64,000 nucleotides of DNA from Clostridiaceae bacterium (lineage in GTDB: Bacteria > Bacillota > Clostridia > Peptostreptococcales > Tindalliaceae): positions 1 through 64,000 of the forward strand of contig JAGXHW010000036.1 of assembly GCA_024635995.1 (NCBI GenBank), read 5' to 3'. The stretch's first letter is position 1. Each line of letters starts with the position of its first letter. This document shows, in pieces, positions 59,669-64,000 of this stretch. Below the pieces are notes generated by a model that had not been told where the DNA came from, searched no databases, and saw nothing but the letters and a program-made list of their open reading frames with translations. A program made the position numbers and the translations under genes.

Positions 59669-62128
59669 ATGAACAACATCATCATAACAGGGGCAAGGGA
59701 AGGAAACTTAAAGAATGTTTCACTGGAAATACCCAGAAACCAGATGGTGGTGTTAACAGGTGTTTCCGGCTCAGGTAAATCCACTTTGGCAAGGGACGTA
59801 TTGTACCAGGAATGCCAGCGGCAGTACCTGGAGGCTATGGGATATCAGGGAATCCAAAAACCGCAAGTAGAAACCATCCAGCATGTGTCTCCGGCCATCA
59901 TTATTAACCAGACTGCCTATGCCAAAAACGCCAGGTCTTCAGTGGGAACCGTCACTGACATCTACACAGACTTACGGATGATTTATGAAAAACTGAGCCT
60001 CCGTAGTTGTCCCAATTGTCATGAGGAAATGGTGGCGGCAGATTGCAGGGAAGAAGTGGAAAAAGCCGAAGGGCAGTTCAAGGTGTTTCAACACTGCCCC
60101 CAATGTGGGCACAAAATGGATAAATTGACACGCTCCCATTTTTCCGCCAATACACGTGAAGGCGCCTGCTCAACCTGCCAGGGGTTGGGTGAAGTGCTGA
60201 ACATTAACCCGGTGAAGGTAATTGATGATACGTTGTCCCTTGAAGAGGGTGCTGTGGATTATTGGGATCATGCTTACAAAGACTACCAGATTGGTGTTCT
60301 GTATAAAACCTTTACCCACTATAGGATTGCCTATGAACCAGGTAGACCAGTTAAGGATTTTACCCAGGAACAGCGGGCTATGTTGCTGCATGGGTTTGAC
60401 AGTGAAGAAGTGAAGAAACTTTTTCCGGATGTGGTGCCTCCTAAAATGGTGACTTCCGGTAAATTTGAAGGAGTCTACACCACTCTGTGGCGGAGGCTTT
60501 CTGAAAAAGGGGGTATCATAAAACAGCTGGAAGGCTATTTTGCATCAGAAAAATGCCCTGCCTGCCTGGGTGAGCGACTTAATGAACTGAGCCGAAGTGT
60601 GACAGTACAGGAAACACGGCTTCCGGAACTGGTGCTGTTATCCCTGGAAGAACTACTGGACTGGATGACAGCGTTGGAATTATCCCTGGAAGGGCCAAAA
60701 CAAGTCATGGTGGCACCCTATGTATTAGATGTGAAAACCAAAATTCAGCGGATTGTCAAACTGGGATTGGGGTACTTAACCCTGGACAGACAAACCATGA
60801 CCCTGTCCGGTGGAGAAGCCCAGCGTATTAAACTGGCAGCTACACTGGATTCCACTTTAACAGGTATTCTCTATATTTTGGATGAACCCACCATTGGCCT
60901 TCACTCCAAGGACACACATGGTATCATTAAAATCCTTAAGGACTTGCGGGATCTGGGTAATACCATACTGGTGATTGAACATGACACAGACGTAATGCGG
61001 CAAGCAGACCACATTATTGACATAGGCCCGGGATCGGGAAAATTTGGAGGAAAGATTATTGGGGAAGGATCACTGGATCAGCTGATGAACATGGCATCCT
61101 CTGTGACGGGGACTTATCTAAAAGCGCCAACCAAACCGGTCAGGACTTACCGGAAAGGCTCCGACAAAATGATCTGGGTAAAAAATGCCACCATGCATAA
61201 CCTGAAAAACACAGACGTTACCTTTCCTGTTGGCTGCCTCACCAGTGTCACCGGTGTTTCGGGATCAGGAAAATCCACTTTGGTGTTGGACATTATGGCC
61301 AAGGTGGGAGAAGTAGAGGACAAGGGGTGCAACCAGGTGCTGGGCACAGAGGTGTTCCATCAGGTGATCACTGTGGAGCAATCACCGCTCACCAGGATGA
61401 AGCGTTCCAATGTGGCCACTTATTCCGGCATGTATGCAGAAATCCGTAAAATTTTCGGAGATCTCCCTGATGCTAAAAGTAAGAAATTAACCACACGCCA
61501 TTTTTCCTTTAATACCAAAGGGGGACGTTGTGAACACTGTGAAGGGTTGGGCTATGTTACCAGTAACATGCTCTTTTTTGAAAATGTGGACGTGTTGTGC
61601 CCTGTATGCGGTGGAAATCAGTTCAATGACCAGGTGCTTTCGGTGAAATACCATGGGTATTCCATCAAAGAAGCACTGAGTCTGTCGGTGGATGAGGCCC
61701 TGGAAGTGTTCAAGGACCAACCGAAGATTGTCAAAATACTGAAATTGTTGTTGGATGTGGGGTTGGGATACCTTGAGCTGGGACAAACCCTGACCACCCT
61801 GTCAGGTGGGGAAGGCCAACGGCTGAAATTGGCAAAGGAACTGGTAACCAGCAGCAACCACAAAAACCTATACCTGATTGATGAGCCTACCACCGGACTA
61901 CATCCCCTGGACGTGGAGCATTTTCTCAAACTATTAAACCGCATGGTGGACGCCGGGAACACGGTGATTGTTATCGAACATAACCAGCAGGTGATTGAGG
62001 CTTCTGACTGGGTCATTGACTTGGGTCCAGGTGGAGGAATACACGGCGGACAGGTGATTGCAACGGGAACCCCCCTTACAATAAAAGAAAATCCTGGCTC
62101 AGTTACGGGACAGTTTCTGCAAGTGTAG
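59669..62128 (+). CDS. UvrA-like excinuclease ABC ATPase (short UvrA paralog)
   Basis: An 819-residue twin-ABC ATPase of the UvrA family. The first Walker A is GVSGSGKST (31-39) and the second GVSGSGKST begins at 529. Signature LSGGEAQRIKLA and LSGGEGQRLKLA and Walker B DEPT (405-408 and 738-741) complete both sites. Zinc-type Cys pairs occur in CPNC/CPQC, CSTC and CEHC/CPVC. It is ~120 residues shorter than canonical UvrA, so part of the UvrB-binding/insertion region is reduced, as in UvrA2/DrrC-like proteins linked to drug or DNA-adduct resistance. No uvrB or uvrC is near. Confidence 0.93.
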   Translation: MNNIIITGAREGNLKNVSLEIPRNQMVVLTGVSGSGKSTLARDVLYQECQRQYLEAMGYQGIQKPQVETIQHVSPAIIINQTAYAKNARSSVGTVTDIYTDLRMIYEKLSLRSCPNCHEEMVAADCREEVEKAEGQFKVFQHCPQCGHKMDKLTRSHFSANTREGACSTCQGLGEVLNINPVKVIDDTLSLEEGAVDYWDHAYKDYQIGVLYKTFTHYRIAYEPGRPVKDFTQEQRAMLLHGFDSEEVKKLFPDVVPPKMVTSGKFEGVYTTLWRRLSEKGGIIKQLEGYFASEKCPACLGERLNELSRSVTVQETRLPELVLLSLEELLDWMTALELSLEGPKQVMVAPYVLDVKTKIQRIVKLGLGYLTLDRQTMTLSGGEAQRIKLAATLDSTLTGILYILDEPTIGLHSKDTHGIIKILKDLRDLGNTILVIEHDTDVMRQADHIIDIGPGSGKFGGKIIGEGSLDQLMNMASSVTGTYLKAPTKPVRTYRKGSDKMIWVKNATMHNLKNTDVTFPVGCLTSVTGVSGSGKSTLVLDIMAKVGEVEDKGCNQVLGTEVFHQVITVEQSPLTRMKRSNVATYSGMYAEIRKIFGDLPDAKSKKLTTRHFSFNTKGGRCEHCEGLGYVTSNMLFFENVDVLCPVCGGNQFNDQVLSVKYHGYSIKEALSLSVDEALEVFKDQPKIVKILKLLLDVGLGYLELGQTLTTLSGGEGQRLKLAKELVTSSNHKNLYLIDEPTTGLHPLDVEHFLKLLNRMVDAGNTVIVIEHNQQVIEASDWVIDLGPGGGIHGGQVIATGTPLTIKENPGSVTGQFLQV

Positions 62129-62239
62129 ACTCTATCTGCAATAGGTTTGGTAGGTTGACAGAAGAATAAAGTTTTGGTATAACTTTAGTGGTGAAGGTTA
62201 AAGAAAGTCATAAATCGTATGTCGAAGGAGGATTCATCG

Positions 62240-64000
62240 ATGCAAACGAAACAATTTCAGGCTGAAACAAAAAGATTACTGGAAATTGTCATCAATTCTA
62301 TCTATACCAACAAAGACATTTTTTTGAGGGAACTGATTTCAAATGCCAGTGATGCCATTGACAAAGTGTACTACAAGGCCCTGACAGACAATTCCATCGT
62401 CTTCAACCAGGATGACTATTACATTAAAGTGAACGCTGATAAAGAAAAGCGTCAGTTAATCGTCACTGACACAGGCATTGGAATGACGGCAGAGGAATTG
62501 GAAGAACAAATTGGCACCATTGCAAAAAGCGGTTCCTTGTCCTTTAAGAGTGAAAACGAACTGAAAGATGGTTACGACATCATTGGACAATTTGGTGTGG
62601 GCTTCTATTCTGCTTTTATGGTGTCAGATGAAGTGACCATCATCAGCAAAGCTTTTGGCAGTGACCAAGCTCATCGCTGGCAATCCCAGGGGGCTGATGG
62701 ATATACCATTGAACCCTGTGAAAAGGAAGAAACAGGCACCCAGATTATCCTCACCATAAAGGAAAGCACTGAGGATGATGATTACGACCAGTACCTGGAA
62801 GAATACAAACTGCGTTCTCTGATTAAAAAGTATTCTGACTTTATCCGCTACCCCATTAAAATGGACATCACCCGTTCTCAGAAAAAAGAAGGTACTAAAG
62901 ACGAATACGAAGAAGTGGTTGAAGAGCAGACCATCAACAGCATGGTGCCCATCTGGAAGAAAAACAAGAACGAATTGAAGTACGAAGATTACCAGGAATT
63001 CTATTTTGAAAAACATTTTGGCTTTGATAAGCCTTTGCGACACATGCACATTACCACTGAAGGAACCGTTTCTTATAAAGCCGTGCTTTTTGTACCTGAA
63101 AAAGCTCCCTATGACTTTTACACAAAAGAGTATGAAAAGGGTCTGGAATTATATTCCAATGGCGTGTTGATCATGGACAAATGCCCGGACCTGTTACCAG
63201 ATTACTTTAGTTTTGTTAAAGGGGTGGTGGATTCGGAAGATCTTTCCTTGAACATTTCCCGGGAAGTATTGCAGCAGGACCGTCAGCTGAAGGTGATTGC
63301 CAAGAGCATCAAAAGCAAAATTCAAAAGGAACTGCTGGACACCCTGGAGCATGAGCGGGAAGCTTATGAAACCTTTTACAAAGCTTTTGGGCGTCAGTTA
63401 AAATATGGGTTGTACAGCGATTTTGGAACTCACAGGGACGATCTGCAGGACCTGATCCTGTTCCATTCCTCCAAGGAAAACAAATTGGTGAGTCTGGCAG
63501 AATACGCAGAGGGGATGCCGGAGGATCAGAAAGCCATCTATTACGCTACTGGTGACTCCATTGACCGCATCGAAAAAATGCCCCAGACAGAAATGGTGAA
63601 AGAGAAAGGGTACGAGATTCTTTATTTCACTGATGACGTGGATGAATTTGCCATTAAAATGCTGCGGGAATACAAGGAGAAAGAGTTTAAGTCTGTCTCC
63701 AGCAGTGACCTGGACCTGGACACCGAAGCATCAGAAGAATCTGAGGAAACAGAAAAGGAAAACAAAGACCTGTTCACACAAATGAAAGAAGTGTTGGCTG
63801 GCCAAATAAAGGAAGTAAGAGCCTCCAAGCGACTGAAGCATCATCCTGTGTGCCTGGTGAATGAAGGGGATATTTCCATTGAGATGGAGAAAGTGCTGAA
63901 CACCATGCCCCAGGAGGAAGAAGTGAAGGCTGACAAGGTGTTGGAAGTGAACACACATCATGAAGTGTTCACATCACTTCAACAGGCTTTCCAGAATGAC
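62240..64000 (+). CDS. htpG: Molecular chaperone HtpG (Hsp90), 3' end outside the window
   Basis: A 587-codon open frame runs off the right edge. It is the bacterial Hsp90 chaperone, an ATP-driven dimer that folds and stabilises client proteins. The GHKL ATPase domain shows [23 protein letters not shown] and [14 protein letters not shown]. The middle domain has [20 protein letters not shown] and [11 protein letters not shown] with the ATP-contacting Arg. The visible part ends in the C-terminal dimerisation domain, with only a short stretch missing. The ATG follows AAGGAGG. Confidence 0.96.
   Translation, partial: MQTKQFQAETKRLLEIVINSIYTNKDIFLRELISNASDAIDKVYYKALTDNSIVFNQDDYYIKVNADKEKRQLIVTDTGIGMTAEELEEQIGTIAKSGSLSFKSENELKDGYDIIGQFGVGFYSAFMVSDEVTIISKAFGSDQAHRWQSQGADGYTIEPCEKEETGTQIILTIKESTEDDDYDQYLEEYKLRSLIKKYSDFIRYPIKMDITRSQKKEGTKDEYEEVVEEQTINSMVPIWKKNKNELKYEDYQEFYFEKHFGFDKPLRHMHITTEGTVSYKAVLFVPEKAPYDFYTKEYEKGLELYSNGVLIMDKCPDLLPDYFSFVKGVVDSEDLSLNISREVLQQDRQLKVIAKSIKSKIQKELLDTLEHEREAYETFYKAFGRQLKYGLYSDFGTHRDDLQDLILFHSSKENKLVSLAEYAEGMPEDQKAIYYATGDSIDRIEKMPQTEMVKEKGYEILYFTDDVDEFAIKMLREYKEKEFKSVSSSDLDLDTEASEESEETEKENKDLFTQMKEVLAGQIKEVRASKRLKHHPVCLVNEGDISIEMEKVLNTMPQEEEVKADKVLEVNTHHEVFTSLQQAFQND

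Noticed and set aside
1-64000. CRISPR array, prophage, rRNA operon or intact insertion sequence
   Set aside because: No regularly spaced repeats, integrase, capsid or transposase genes or rRNA signatures were seen on either strand.

Overview
The window reads as a chromosome segment of an anaerobic, fermentative member of the Bacillota, most likely class Clostridia. The reasons are strong AGGAGG-type ribosome binding sites, sigma-A promoters with TTGACA/TATAAT spacing, many intrinsic terminators, a multisubunit NAD(P)H-linked [FeFe] hydrogenase, a c-di-GMP-I riboswitch, tryptophanase and methionine gamma-lyase. I see no rRNA, tRNA, CRISPR array, prophage or intact insertion sequence. The organism cannot be named safely from the sequence alone.

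Layout. 1-3.6 kb: the end of an AddB-like nuclease gene and an AddA/UvrD-type helicase-nuclease. 3.6-6.7 kb: a three-gene inositol-type cluster (TIM-barrel isomerase, IolE, Gfo/Idh/MocA dehydrogenase). 6.8-11.5 kb: CorA, an SDR, a B3/B4-domain protein, a secreted phosphodiester glycosidase-like protein and the UV endonuclease UvsE. 11.5-15.5 kb: a FAD-Rieske oxidoreductase, an aldehyde dehydrogenase and a double-CDGSH protein. 15.6-20.4 kb, minus strand: a complete pyruvate dehydrogenase operon. 20.6-27.4 kb: fused trehalose-6-P synthase/phosphatase, YjbQ, a riboswitch-controlled secreted acidic protein, an AI-2E-type permease and a secreted dipeptidase. 27.4-29.9 kb, minus strand: a CoA-disulfide-reductase/rhodanese/TusA/DsrE fusion. 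30.2-35.5 kb: an ECF-type membrane protein and a four-gene electron-bifurcating-type hydrogenase operon. 35.5-42.6 kb: small accessory genes, gene fossils and methionine gamma-lyase. 43.2-47.7 kb: aconitase, isocitrate dehydrogenase and Si-citrate synthase. 47.9-55.6 kb: tryptophanase, an IclR regulator, an opine dehydrogenase-family enzyme, a FadR-type regulator and a TRAP transporter. 55.6-62.1 kb: AlkD, a pentapeptide-repeat protein, then a TetR / alpha-beta hydrolase / UvrA-like operon. 62.2 kb to the end: htpG, which runs off the window.

How the parts fit. PDH makes acetyl-CoA and NADH. The citrate synthase-aconitase-IDH operon can carry acetyl-CoA to 2-oxoglutarate, and the hydrogenase can dispose of NADH plus ferredoxin electrons. 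A Rex-type site before the hydrogenase genes suggests NADH-responsive control. The sulfur fusion protein has a CsoR/CstR-type palindrome at its promoter, which suggests persulfide or metal control.

The most notable unexplained system is at 50.2-55.6 kb. An opine dehydrogenase-family gene and a TRAP transporter operon carry nearly the same operator just downstream of their -10 boxes, and a FadR-type regulator gene lies between them. A second compact module at 58.1-62.1 kb is a TetR gene with a perfectly concentric double dyad at its promoter, followed by a hydrolase and a UvrA-like ABC ATPase. Remnants of several genes (ADP-ribosylglycohydrolase, dipeptidase tail, phosphoribosyltransferase-like, SDR, XRE regulator) show that this region has been rearranged repeatedly.
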